A stretch of 64,000 bases of DNA from Xanthomonas sp. DAR 80977 (GTDB lineage Bacteria > Pseudomonadota > Gammaproteobacteria > Xanthomonadales > Xanthomonadaceae), in the NCBI RefSeq assembly GCF_041240605.1, contig NZ_CP162487.1, positions 5,215,001-5,279,000 of the forward strand, read 5' to 3'. The notes under the pieces are model-generated. The model was not told where the DNA came from and ran no database searches. It worked only from the letters and a program-made list of their open reading frames with translations. Positions within the stretch are counted from its first letter, which is position 1. Each line of letters starts with the position of its first letter. Shown here one piece after another: positions 9,030 through 17,529 of this stretch. The translations under genes were made by a program, and so were the position numbers.

Positions 9030-12000
9030 GGCAGTTCCCGCAGCACGCGCAGGCCCACGTCCGGCTGCGCCGAGCCGTTGTCGGCGCGCCGCGCCTGCAC
9101 CGTGCAGTCGGCCCAGTAGCTGGCGAAACTGCCGCCGCGCGCCTGCACCCCGGCACCGCTGGAAACCCATTCCCAGACGTTGCCGGTGACATTGACCAGC
9201 CCCCACGGATTGGGCTCGCGGCCGCGCGGCGGCAGCGGTGCGCGGGTGGCGTCGCCGGCGCTGGCGGTGGGCGGCACGCAGTTGCTGTCCTCGGCCTGGC
9301 GCCAGTCGCCGCCGGCCTGCGCGGCGTGCTGCCATTCGGCGTCGGTGGGCAGGCGGTAGCGCCAGCCGCCGCTGGCGATGGTCAGCCAGCGCAGGTAGGC
9401 GCGGGCCTGGGTCAGGCTGATGTTGCGCACCGGCGCGCGCGCCAGTTCGGCGTCCCCGGCCGGTTGCGCGGTGCACTTGCCGGTGGCCTGGCAGAACAGG
9501 TTGAAATCGGCCACCGCCACTTCCGCGCGCGACAGCGCGTAGGGCTTGCCGCCGGCCATGCCGGGCACCACCACCAGCATCGGCCCGCGCTGCGCGCCGA
9601 GCGTGTCGAAGCAGGCCTTGCCGCGCCCGGGGGCGGCCGCGGCGCAGGGATCCGGACCGGTCGGCACCGGCGGCAGCGGTTCCTCGTCGCTGGCCGCGCC
9701 GGCGGCCGGGGCGTGCGCGGCGGCGGCCGGCGCCACCGTCGCCGCCGGCTTGGCCGCGGGCTTGCCACGGCCCGGCTTGCGCGCGCCATCCATGTCGACC
9801 GGCTCGGCCGCCGCGGCCGGCGTCGGCGCCAGCGCGTCGGAATTCGGCGCATCGCTGCCCGCCTGGCGCTGCAGGCGCGCGCTCAGCGTGCCTTCGGGCA
9901 GTTGTCCACGCGCCTTCAGGTCCGCCTCCAGCTGCGCCATCGCCTGTGCGTCGCTGCGGTACAGCGCGTCCAGGCGCTGGCCGAGTTGCTGCCGCGCGGC
10001 GGCGGGCAAGGCCTGCGCGCTGCCGTCCATCACTGCCGCGACGACGTCGTAGCGGGCCCGCGCGGCACGCAGTTCGGCGCGGTCGCCGAGTGCGGCGACG
10101 CCCTGGCCGAGCACGTCGGCGGCCTGGCGGTAGCGGCCCTGGCGGAACGCGCCGGCGGCGTTGCCCAGATAGACCCCGGCCAGCAGCTGCGGCGCTTCTT
10201 TCTGCAGGAACGGATGCTGCGGTTGCAGGCTGCCGATGCGCGCCAGCGCCTGGCGCGCCTTGTCCAGGTCGTTGGCGGCCGCGGCGCGGCGCATCGATTC
10301 GATCCGCGAGGCGACCTCGGCGTCGGCGCTTTCGCGCGCCAGCATGGTCTGCAGCTGTTGCTGCAGGGTCTGCAGGCGCTCGCGCTGGGCCAGCAGCTGC
10401 GGCGCCTGCGGCACCTGGCTCAGGCCGAACTGGACCAGCGCCTGCGCGCCCGGCAACTGCAGCGGATCGCTCTGCGGCGCGACCGCGGCGGCGATCGCCG
10501 CGGCCAGCGCGGCGTCCTGCGCATCGCGCTCGGCCGCCGGCAGCGCGGCCAACGCCGCATCGACGCGGTCCTGCCAGTCCGGATCGACGGACGGCGCGGC
10601 GAACAGCGCCGCCAAGGCCTTGCGCGCCTGCGCCGCGTCGTGCGGCGCCGCGGGCGCCGGCTGGCGGGCCTGGTGCTGCGCCAGTTGCAGCTGCGCGCCG
10701 CGCAACTGCAGGCGCAGCGAATCGGGCAACGCCGCGCGCGCCTGCTCCAGGCGGCTGCGCGCCTGCGCCCACTGCTGCGCGTCGGCGGACTGCTGGATCG
10801 CCGCGTCCAGGCGCAGTTCCAGCTCCGGGTGGCGCAGCAGCGCGCTGTTCGGATCGATGCGCCGCACCTGGTCCAGCGTGGCCAGCGCGTTGTCGGCGCG
10901 GTCGCGGAAGATGGCGCCGGCGGCGATCTGCGCGTTGAGCGCGGTGTCGAGCGCGTTGAGGCGTTCGTTCTTCTCGCGCTCCATGCTCTCGCGGCGCGCA
11001 TCCAGCGCCGGCGAGTACAGCCGCAGCCGGTCGCGCAGCGCGAACACCTGCAGCGCGCCGCGGTAGTCGTAGCGGCCGCTGGCCGGATTCCACAGCGCGT
11101 CCAGCCGGCGCAGCAGGAAATCCTGGATCAGGTCGCCGCGGTCCACCAGCAGGCGCCGGCGGTCGTCGTCGTCGAGGCTGGCCAGCGCCTGCATGGCCTG
11201 GGTCTCGTCGACGTAGCGCTGCGGATCGGCGGCGCCGAAGCGCGCGGTGACCTGCTCCAGATGGCGCTGGTGCAGATAGCGCGAGGCGCCCCAGCCGCCG
11301 GCCCCGGCCAGCACCAGCGCCGCGGTGCCGTAGCCCAGCAACGGCAGCGCGCGCTCGCGCAGCGGCACCTCGCGCAGGCCTTCCAGCAGCGCCTCGACCT
11401 TGCTCAGGCGCTGCGCGGCGGGGAACGCCACCGCCGCGCACAGGGTCTGGTACTGGCGTTTGGTCAGGCCCGGCACCGGCGGCGGCACGCGCTTGTCGCG
11501 CAAGGCCACTTCGGCGCTGAGCTTGTCGAACGGATGCTTGCCGGTGAGCAGCTCGAAGCACACGCAGCCCAGCGCGTAGATATCATCGGCGGGCGTGGGT
11601 TCCTGGCCGCGGATCATCTCCAGGCTGGCGTAGGCCGGGGTCAGCGCGCCGAGCGTGGCCGCGTCGAACACGGTCTGCTCGCCGGCCACGTCGGCGGCGT
11701 GCTTGCCGGCGCGGGCGATGCCGAAGTCGAACACCTTGGCCACGCCGTCGCGGGTGACCATCACGTTGCCGGGCTTGAAATCCGAATGCACCACGCCGGC
11801 CGCATGCGCCCGCGCCAGCGCGCGCGCCATGCCGTCGATCAGCGGCCGCGCGCGCGCCAGCGGCATGCCGTTGTAGGCCTGCTCGCGGATCAGCGTCTTC
11901 AGGTCGCAGCCGTCGATGTACTCCATGGTCATGAAGACCAGGGTGCGGTCCTTGTCGAAGTCGTAGACGCGCACGATGTGGTCGTGGGCCAGCTTCTGCG

Positions 12001-12667
12001 AGCGCCGCGCCTCGCGCTGCAGCGCCACCAGCGAATCGGGATGGCGGCGGAACTCGTCGCTGAGCACCTTCACCGCCAGCCACGGGTCGCGGTCGCGCGC
12101 CTCGACCTTGCGTTCGTCGCGCGCCAGGTAGACCACGCCCATGCCGCCGCGGCCGAGTTCGCGCTCCAGGTAGAAGCGTCCCTTCAGCAGCGTGCCGACG
12201 GTGGCGTAGTCGCCGCCGGCGGCATCGGCCAGGCGCTGCCAGCTGGACAGGCTGGCGGTGCCCGCGGTGCCGGTCGCGCCGCCGGTGCCGGTGCCGCCGG
12301 TGCGGTCGGCGCCGGGCTGCGGCAACGGCATCGCCGGCTGCACGCGGGTGGCGTCGTCCTCGACGGCCGCCGCCGGCGGTGGCGCGCGGCGCGGCATCAC
12401 CACGGTGGCGTCGTCGTCGATCGCCGCCGCCGGCGCGGCGCCGGGGTCTGCGCGCAAGGCGTCGAGCCGGGTCACCAGGGTGGTCACGGTGGCGTCGTCG
12501 AGCAGCTGCTGCTGGCGCAGCTGCCACAGCGTTTCCACCCCGGCCCGGTAGTCGGCCTCGGGCACGGCGCTGCGTCTGGCCAATGCGTCGAGCACGGCCT
12601 TCAGGTCCAGCTCGCCGGTGCGCATCGCGGCGACCAGCTCGACGACGGTAGCGGTATCTTCATGCAC
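9026..12667 (-). CDS. ppkA: T6SS Ser/Thr kinase PpkA-type with C-terminal formylglycine-enzyme-like domain
   Basis: Kinase of the threonine-phosphorylation switch that activates T6SS (PpkA/PppA/FHA). It has 1213 residues from the GTG at 12667 (GGAG spaced 8); a GTG at 12676 is an alternative. The N-terminal 160 residues include two Thr motifs, DDATVV (T88) and DDATRV (T107), which look like FHA-binding phospho-threonine sites. The kinase domain (about 165-440) has GRGGMGVVY, the AVK lysine, HSDFKPGN and DFG. The usual HRD arginine is Ser, so this is a non-RD kinase, as in other T6SS kinases. A transmembrane helix follows (LPLLGYGTAALVLAGAGGW), then a long Gln/Ala-rich periplasmic helical region. 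The C-terminal SUMF1/FGE-sulfatase-like fold has LPTDAEWQHAA, WGLVNVTGNVWEW and ARGGSF. The stop overlaps the next start. Confidence 0.92.
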   Translation of the reverse strand: MHEDTATVVELVAAMRTGELDLKAVLDALARRSAVPEADYRAGVETLWQLRQQQLLDDATVTTLVTRLDALRADPGAAPAAAIDDDATVVMPRRAPPPAAAVEDDATRVQPAMPLPQPGADRTGGTGTGGATGTAGTASLSSWQRLADAAGGDYATVGTLLKGRFYLERELGRGGMGVVYLARDERKVEARDRDPWLAVKVLSDEFRRHPDSLVALQREARRSQKLAHDHIVRVYDFDKDRTLVFMTMEYIDGCDLKTLIREQAYNGMPLARARPLIDGMARALARAHAAGVVHSDFKPGNVMVTRDGVAKVFDFGIARAGKHAADVAGEQTVFDAATLGALTPAYASLEMIRGQEPTPADDIYALGCVCFELLTGKHPFDKLSAEVALRDKRVPPPVPGLTKRQYQTLCAAVAFPAAQRLSKVEALLEGLREVPLRERALPLLGYGTAALVLAGAGGWGASRYLHQRHLEQVTARFGAADPQRYVDETQAMQALASLDDDDRRRLLVDRGDLIQDFLLRRLDALWNPASGRYDYRGALQVFALRDRLRLYSPALDARRESMEREKNERLNALDTALNAQIAAGAIFRDRADNALATLDQVRRIDPNSALLRHPELELRLDAAIQQSADAQQWAQARSRLEQARAALPDSLRLQLRGAQLQLAQHQARQPAPAAPHDAAQARKALAALFAAPSVDPDWQDRVDAALAALPAAERDAQDAALAAAIAAAVAPQSDPLQLPGAQALVQFGLSQVPQAPQLLAQRERLQTLQQQLQTMLARESADAEVASRIESMRRAAAANDLDKARQALARIGSLQPQHPFLQKEAPQLLAGVYLGNAAGAFRQGRYRQAADVLGQGVAALGDRAELRAARARYDVVAAVMDGSAQALPAAARQQLGQRLDALYRSDAQAMAQLEADLKARGQLPEGTLSARLQRQAGSDAPNSDALAPTPAAAAEPVDMDGARKPGRGKPAAKPAATVAPAAAAHAPAAGAASDEEPLPPVPTGPDPCAAAAPGRGKACFDTLGAQRGPMLVVVPGMAGGKPYALSRAEVAVADFNLFCQATGKCTAQPAGDAELARAPVRNISLTQARAYLRWLTIASGGWRYRLPTDAEWQHAAQAGGDWRQAEDSNCVPPTASAGDATRAPLPPRGREPNPWGLVNVTGNVWEWVSSGAGVQARGGSFASYWADCTVQARRADNGSAQPDVGLRVLRELP

Positions 12668-12672
12668 GTCCT

Positions 12673-13401
12673 TCACTCCTGCAGGCGGACGACGACGGCG
12701 GTGACGTTGTCGCGCGCCGCCCGGCCCATCGCCAATTCGAACAACCGCGCCAGCAGCGCCTGCGGCTCGCCATGGCGGCGGCACTCGGCGTCCAGCTCCG
12801 GGTCGGGGATTTCCTTGTTGATGCCGTCGCTGCACAGCAGGAACTGCGCGCCCGATGCGCTCGGCGCCAGCACCCAGTCCACGAACAGCGGTTCCTGCGC
12901 GCCGACCGCGCGGGTCAGCACGCCAGCGTTGGCGGCCGGCTCGGCGTTGGCGCCGGCCTGCGCGAACTGGGTGGCGTCGTCCTTGACCCCGTGCACGTGG
13001 TCGCGGGTGAGCTGGCGCAGCGGGCCGTCGGTGCGGCCGTAGCCGCGGCTGTCGCCGACCCAGCCGTACAGCATGAAGTCCGGGTCGTGGACCAGCAGCA
13101 CCACGGTGGAGGCGATCATGTCGACCTGGCGCTGCGCGGCGCAGTGCAGCAGCTCGGTGTTGATCTGCGCCAGCGCGTCCTCGATCGCCTCGATGAAATC
13201 GCACACGTCGGCCGCGCGCGGCAGCGCCGCCAGGCGCTCGACGATCAGGCCGCTGGCGTAGTCGCCGGCGGCGTGGCCGCCGAGGCCGTCGGCGACCACC
13301 CACAGCCCGGCGTCGTCGCGCAGCAGCAGCGCGTCCTCGTTGTGGCGGCGCACCTTGCCGACTTCGGTATGGCCGGCGGAGCGGTAGTGCAGCGCGGCCA
13401 T
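12673..13401 (-). CDS. pppA: PP2C-family phosphatase PppA of the T6SS switch
   Basis: Metal-dependent Ser/Thr phosphatase that reverses PpkA phosphorylation and keeps T6SS off. It has 242 residues, a whole stand-alone PP2C domain. Visible motifs are RRHNED (metal and phosphate site near residue 20), VADGLGGHAAGDYAS, GDSRGYG, LCSDGINK and the C-terminal ARDNVTAVVV, which hold the usual Asp ligands. The ATG at 13401 overlaps the tagF stop (ATGA), and its stop TGA lies 5 bp upstream of the ppkA GTG, so tagF-pppA-ppkA are translationally coupled. There is no signal peptide or transmembrane segment, which fits a cytoplasmic enzyme. Confidence 0.95.
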   Translation of the reverse strand: MAALHYRSAGHTEVGKVRRHNEDALLLRDDAGLWVVADGLGGHAAGDYASGLIVERLAALPRAADVCDFIEAIEDALAQINTELLHCAAQRQVDMIASTVVLLVHDPDFMLYGWVGDSRGYGRTDGPLRQLTRDHVHGVKDDATQFAQAGANAEPAANAGVLTRAVGAQEPLFVDWVLAPSASGAQFLLCSDGINKEIPDPELDAECRRHGEPQALLARLFELAMGRAARDNVTAVVVRLQE

Positions 13402-13985
13402 CAGCGCGTGGCCTCCGCCTGCGCGGTGGCGGCCGGCGCCAGCCAGCCCAGGTAGTCGTGCGCGGACAGCAGGCCGACGCTGTGCTGCACCACGCCGTCG
13501 CCGCTCCACCACAGCGCCTGCCCGGGCAGCGCGCGCGGCGCGTTGGGAATGGCGGTGGCGTCCGGATCCGGCGCCAGCGCCTGCACCTGCGCGTCGAACC
13601 CGTCCACGCCCAGCGCGCGATCGGCCAGCGCCTGGCCGAGCAGCGTGGCCGCGCGCGCATACCAGCTGCGCTCCGGCGCGGCGCCCTGCGCCAGCGGCAG
13701 CGCGATCGCCAGCGGGAAGCAGCGGCCGACGCGGTCCTCGCCCGGGCCCAGCACGCCGGCCCAGGCCACCCCGCCGCACAGGCCGCTGCCGAGCACGAAC
13801 GCGTGCAGGCCGCTGCCGCGGTAGGCCGGCGCCCACTGCGTGCCGAGCTGTTCGCGCGCGCCGGCGATCAGCTGCGAGAAGTGCCGGTCCCATGGCTCGA
13901 CGAACGCCGGCGGCAAGCGCCGCTGCACGAAATCGCCGGCGCTCGGCAACTTGCCGAAGAAGCCGGGCTGCATGGCCTGCGCCAT
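13401..13985 (-). CDS. tagF: T6SS post-translational repressor TagF
   Basis: TagF family (DUF2094), which holds T6SS assembly off independently of or together with the phosphorylation pathway. The 194 residues begin MAQAMQPGFFGKLPSAGDFV, the family signature, followed by LPPAFVEPWDRH and the GxxxVGRxFPL motif (EDRVGRCFPLAIALPL). The ATG at 13985 begins 5 bases beyond the tssM stop with a G-rich upstream stretch. The ATG at 13973 (MQPGFFGK) is a possible shorter start. In some bacteria TagF is fused to a PppA phosphatase domain; here the two are separate but overlap by four bases. Confidence 0.93.
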   Translation of the reverse strand: MAQAMQPGFFGKLPSAGDFVQRRLPPAFVEPWDRHFSQLIAGAREQLGTQWAPAYRGSGLHAFVLGSGLCGGVAWAGVLGPGEDRVGRCFPLAIALPLAQGAAPERSWYARAATLLGQALADRALGVDGFDAQVQALAPDPDATAIPNAPRALPGQALWWSGDGVVQHSVGLLSAHDYLGWLAPAATAQAEATR

Positions 13986-13987
13986 CC

Positions 13988-16900
13988 TCAACCCCCACAC
14001 GCGAAACGACGCACATCGGCGTCGAGGAAGGGATGGCGCAGGTTGCCGGCGCGCAGCGGCAGTTGCACCGCATGCCCCCCGACGTCGAAGTGGGCGACGA
14101 AGCGCAGGTCCGAGGGGTTCTGCAGGTCGCCGGCCTGCAAGGCGCGGAACAGCGCCCAGTCGCCCTGGTAATCGAGCCGGCCCAGCGCGGCGCCGTCGGC
14201 GCCGAAGGCGGCGATGCTGACGTGGCCAGGGGTGGGCCCGGGCCATTTCATCGGCATGCTGTCCACACCGCCGGCGGTGTAGTCGAAGCGCTGGCCTTCG
14301 ATGTCCACGGTCAGCCGCGCCACGCCGGCATCCAGGATCGGCGCCAGCACGGTGAAGCCGACCTCCGGCTGCGCCGCGCCGCGGAAGTATTTCTGCTTGA
14401 TGCGTTCGGCCAGCTGCAGCTGTGCCGGCAGCCCCGGCGCGCCGGCCAGCGCATCCGGGCCGCTCTTCCAGCGCCAGTCGCGGCCGCTGGTGTCGAGCAG
14501 CTTCTGCAGCGCGTCGCGGTACAGCGCATCGAAGCGGCCACCGACGCCGAACAGCTCGCCGAAGTTCTGCAGCGGGATCTCCTGCGCGCTGGCCGGATCG
14601 AACGGATAGCGGCCCTTGACGAATTCGGCGCAGACCACGCCCACCGCCTGCTGCACCTGCGCGTCCAGCGCGGTCTGCGCGCCGCGCGTCATCAGCGCGG
14701 CGCTGCTGCCGGTCAAGGCCTGCAACCAACTCGACAGCGGCGCAGGCAGTTGCGCCGCTTCCTGTCGCGCCAGCAGCAATTGCGCGTTGGGCTGCGCCGG
14801 GGCGGTGGCCGGATCGGTCATGGTCAGCAGGGTCTTGCTGAGCTGGTCGAGCACGCCGAGCAGATGGTCCAGCGGGGTGGCGCCGGGCGCGCCGGCGGCC
14901 AGCGCGTTGAGCGCGGCGAAGTGGCTGGCGATGGCCTCGCCCGGCGGCGTGGCGCCGGCATCGCCGGCGTCGCCGCTGGCGGCCAGCGCGGCGGCCATGG
15001 CCGCGTTGCCGCCGGGCAGCCTGGCCGCCAGTTTGGCGCCGGCCTTGCCCGCCGCCGCGCTCGCCGCATCCTGCCCGGGCTTGGGCGGCGGCGCGCGCAG
15101 CAATTGCTGGGTGTTGTCGCGGACCACGCCGAGCAGCAGCCGCAGCGGCGAACTCGGCCCGGCCAGCTTGGCCGCGATCGCGCTGGCCTGCTGCAAATCG
15201 GCGGCCGGCTGCAGCTGCAGGTCGGCGAGCAGGCCGTCCCAGTAGCGGATGTAGTCCTGTTCGTAGAGCACGCGCACCTGTTGCGCCAGCCGCGCCTTGC
15301 CCAGCGCATCGATGCGGCGCGGGCCGAACACCCAGTCGTCGCGCACGAACTGTTCGACCGCCTCGCCGATGCCCTGCGCGGCCAGCGCGGCGAACACCGG
15401 CTGCGTGTACAGCGCCGGCAGCGGCTCGGACAGCGGCGCGCCGCTGCTGCGCTGGAACACGTTGCCGAGCAGGCCCAGCGCCTTGTCCAGTTGCAGCGGT
15501 TCGGCGCCGGCCTGTGGCCGCGACAGCTTGAGGTTGCCGTACACCAGCGTGGCCAGGTCGGCCGAGCGCAGCGTGTTGCGCGCCTGCTCCAGCAGCGCCG
15601 GATCCAGCGACAGCGCGCGCAGCCGCCCGGGTTGCTCCAGCAGCGCCTGGAAGTGGCCGGCCAGGGCCTGCTGCAGCACCGTGTCGCCGGGGAACAGCTT
15701 GCGCCATTCGATCGCGCTCAGCGCGGTCAGTTGCGGCGCGTCCAGATGCTGCGGCTGGCCCAGCATCAGATAGCCCTTGAGGTAGTAGTACAGCGCCTGC
15801 GGCGCGCCGGCGTTCTCGGCCATGCCCTGGCGCAGGCGCAGCGCCACGCCCGGCACCAGGGTGCCGTTGAGCTGGCGCAGGTAGGCGTCGTGCAGTTCCT
15901 CGCCGACCGCATCGCCCTGGTACAGGCCCATGCGCATCGACCACGGCGCGCCGTCGCGGTACTGCTGCGCCACCTGCGCCAGCGCGCGCGTGCCTTCCAG
16001 CTGCTGCAGCGCCAGCGCGAAATACTGCGGCGTGGTCGCGGCGCTGTCCGGATCCGGGCTGTGCGGGCGCGCCTCCAGCGCCGCGCGCACCTGTTGCAGG
16101 TAGGCGCGATTGCCCAGGTAGCTGCCGCCGAGCCCGGCCAGCAGCAGCGCGCCGAGCAGGGCGATGCCGGCGTAGCCGGCCACCTGCAGCCAGGCGCGGC
16201 GCCGCTCCAGCGCCGGCGCGCGCCCGGCCAGGCCGGATTCGCGCAGCAGCACCTGGCCGAGCAGGCGTTCGACGAAGAAGGTGCGGCGCTGCGCGCCCGG
16301 CGCCTGCACGCTGGCTTCGGCCAGGCCGAAGGTGCGCGCCACCGCACCCATCATGCGGTCGATCGGCGTGCCTTCCTGGGTGCCCGAGGTCAGGTACACG
16401 CCGCGCAGCAGCGGCGGGGTGCCGTAGGCGGTGCCGGCGAACACGCCCTCGACGAACTGCCGCGCCGCTTCGCCGAGCGCGGCGAACTGCTGCGGGAACG
16501 ACAGGATCGCCGCGCGCCGGGCGCGGTCGCGCTCCACGTGCATGCGCTCGAACAGGCGCGCGTTGAGCCGCTCCTGCAGCAGCGCGTACTCGTCGGCGAA
16601 GCCGCGCGCGGCCGTGCCGTCGAGGCTGCGCGGCAGCGGGAACGACACGCCCCACACCTGCGCGCGCTGCTCCGGGTTGAGGTCGTCGAAGAACTCGCCG
16701 AAGCCGCCGATCAGGTCGCACTTGGTGAACACCAGGTACACCGGCACGCTCATCTTCAGCTGCTCGCTGAGCTCGTCCAGGCGGCGCCGGATCGCCTGCA
16801 CGTGCAGGTCGCGCTCGGCGTCGTCGAGCAGCAGCAGGTCGGACATGCTCATCGTCACCAGCACGCCGTTGAGCGGGCGGCGGCGGCGGTAGCGGCGCAG

Positions 16901-17524
16901 CAGGCGCAGGAAATCGATCCACGCGCCGGCATCGACCTGGCGGTCGGAATCCTGCGTGGTGTAGCGGCCGGCGGTGTCCAGGAACACCGCTTCGTCGGTG
17001 AACCACCAGTCGCAGTTGCGGGTGCCGCCGATGCCGCGCAGCGCCTGCTGGCCGAAGCGCGCGGCGAGCGGGAAATGCAGCCCGGAATGCTGCAGCAAGG
17101 TGCTCTTGCCCGAGCCGGGCGGACCGATCACCACGTACCACGGCAGCGTGTACAGGTCGCCGCCGCCGCGGCGCTTGCGCAGGATCTGCACCGCCTCGTG
17201 GAAGCGCGCCTGCAATTGGTCGCGCTCGTCGGCGCTGCGCGCCTGGCGGTCGTCGCCGAGCGCGTCCAGGGCCGACGGCGTGGCCATCTCCGCGGCCAGC
17301 TGCCGGCTCTGCCGGCGCGCGCGCAGCTGCTGCCACTGCAGCCAGCCGGCCCACACGCCGACCAGCAGCAGGATCAGCAGCAACCGCGGCACCGCGCCGG
17401 CCAGCGGCTGGTGCCCGGCGATGGCGACATAGGGGCCGATCAGCCAGATCAGCAGCGCCGCCAGCAGCAGCCCGACCATGGTCACGACCCAGCCGGATCG
17501 CAGCGTTCCCAGCAGCTTGCCCAC
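13988..17524 (-). CDS. tssM: T6SS inner-membrane core protein TssM (IcmF)
   Basis: Large inner-membrane component of the TssJLM envelope channel. It has 1178 residues from the GTG at 17524 (GGGGGAG spaced 8); a GTG at 17533 overlapping the tssL stop is an alternative. Two N-terminal membrane helices (about 12-32 and 40-60) precede a cytoplasmic NTPase-like domain with Walker A GPPGSGKST and DTAGRY. A third membrane helix (LQVAGYAGIALLGALLLAGL, about residue 445) leads into the long periplasmic part, which ends in the DUF1215-like C-terminal domain (PMKWPGPTPGH). A Gly/Ala/Pro-rich insertion near residues 815-860 looks like a linker. No tssJ lipoprotein gene accompanies it in the window. Confidence 0.95.
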   Translation of the reverse strand: MGKLLGTLRSGWVVTMVGLLLAALLIWLIGPYVAIAGHQPLAGAVPRLLLILLLVGVWAGWLQWQQLRARRQSRQLAAEMATPSALDALGDDRQARSADERDQLQARFHEAVQILRKRRGGGDLYTLPWYVVIGPPGSGKSTLLQHSGLHFPLAARFGQQALRGIGGTRNCDWWFTDEAVFLDTAGRYTTQDSDRQVDAGAWIDFLRLLRRYRRRRPLNGVLVTMSMSDLLLLDDAERDLHVQAIRRRLDELSEQLKMSVPVYLVFTKCDLIGGFGEFFDDLNPEQRAQVWGVSFPLPRSLDGTAARGFADEYALLQERLNARLFERMHVERDRARRAAILSFPQQFAALGEAARQFVEGVFAGTAYGTPPLLRGVYLTSGTQEGTPIDRMMGAVARTFGLAEASVQAPGAQRRTFFVERLLGQVLLRESGLAGRAPALERRRAWLQVAGYAGIALLGALLLAGLGGSYLGNRAYLQQVRAALEARPHSPDPDSAATTPQYFALALQQLEGTRALAQVAQQYRDGAPWSMRMGLYQGDAVGEELHDAYLRQLNGTLVPGVALRLRQGMAENAGAPQALYYYLKGYLMLGQPQHLDAPQLTALSAIEWRKLFPGDTVLQQALAGHFQALLEQPGRLRALSLDPALLEQARNTLRSADLATLVYGNLKLSRPQAGAEPLQLDKALGLLGNVFQRSSGAPLSEPLPALYTQPVFAALAAQGIGEAVEQFVRDDWVFGPRRIDALGKARLAQQVRVLYEQDYIRYWDGLLADLQLQPAADLQQASAIAAKLAGPSSPLRLLLGVVRDNTQQLLRAPPPKPGQDAASAAAGKAGAKLAARLPGGNAAMAAALAASGDAGDAGATPPGEAIASHFAALNALAAGAPGATPLDHLLGVLDQLSKTLLTMTDPATAPAQPNAQLLLARQEAAQLPAPLSSWLQALTGSSAALMTRGAQTALDAQVQQAVGVVCAEFVKGRYPFDPASAQEIPLQNFGELFGVGGRFDALYRDALQKLLDTSGRDWRWKSGPDALAGAPGLPAQLQLAERIKQKYFRGAAQPEVGFTVLAPILDAGVARLTVDIEGQRFDYTAGGVDSMPMKWPGPTPGHVSIAAFGADGAALGRLDYQGDWALFRALQAGDLQNPSDLRFVAHFDVGGHAVQLPLRAGNLRHPFLDADVRRFACGG

Positions 17525-17529
17525 GGCGC

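Noticed and set aside
9326..13042. Plus-strand open frame of 1238 codons opposite ppkA
   Set aside because: Arg/Gln/Ala/Val composition typical of antisense frames in GC-rich DNA; the minus-strand kinase explains the region.
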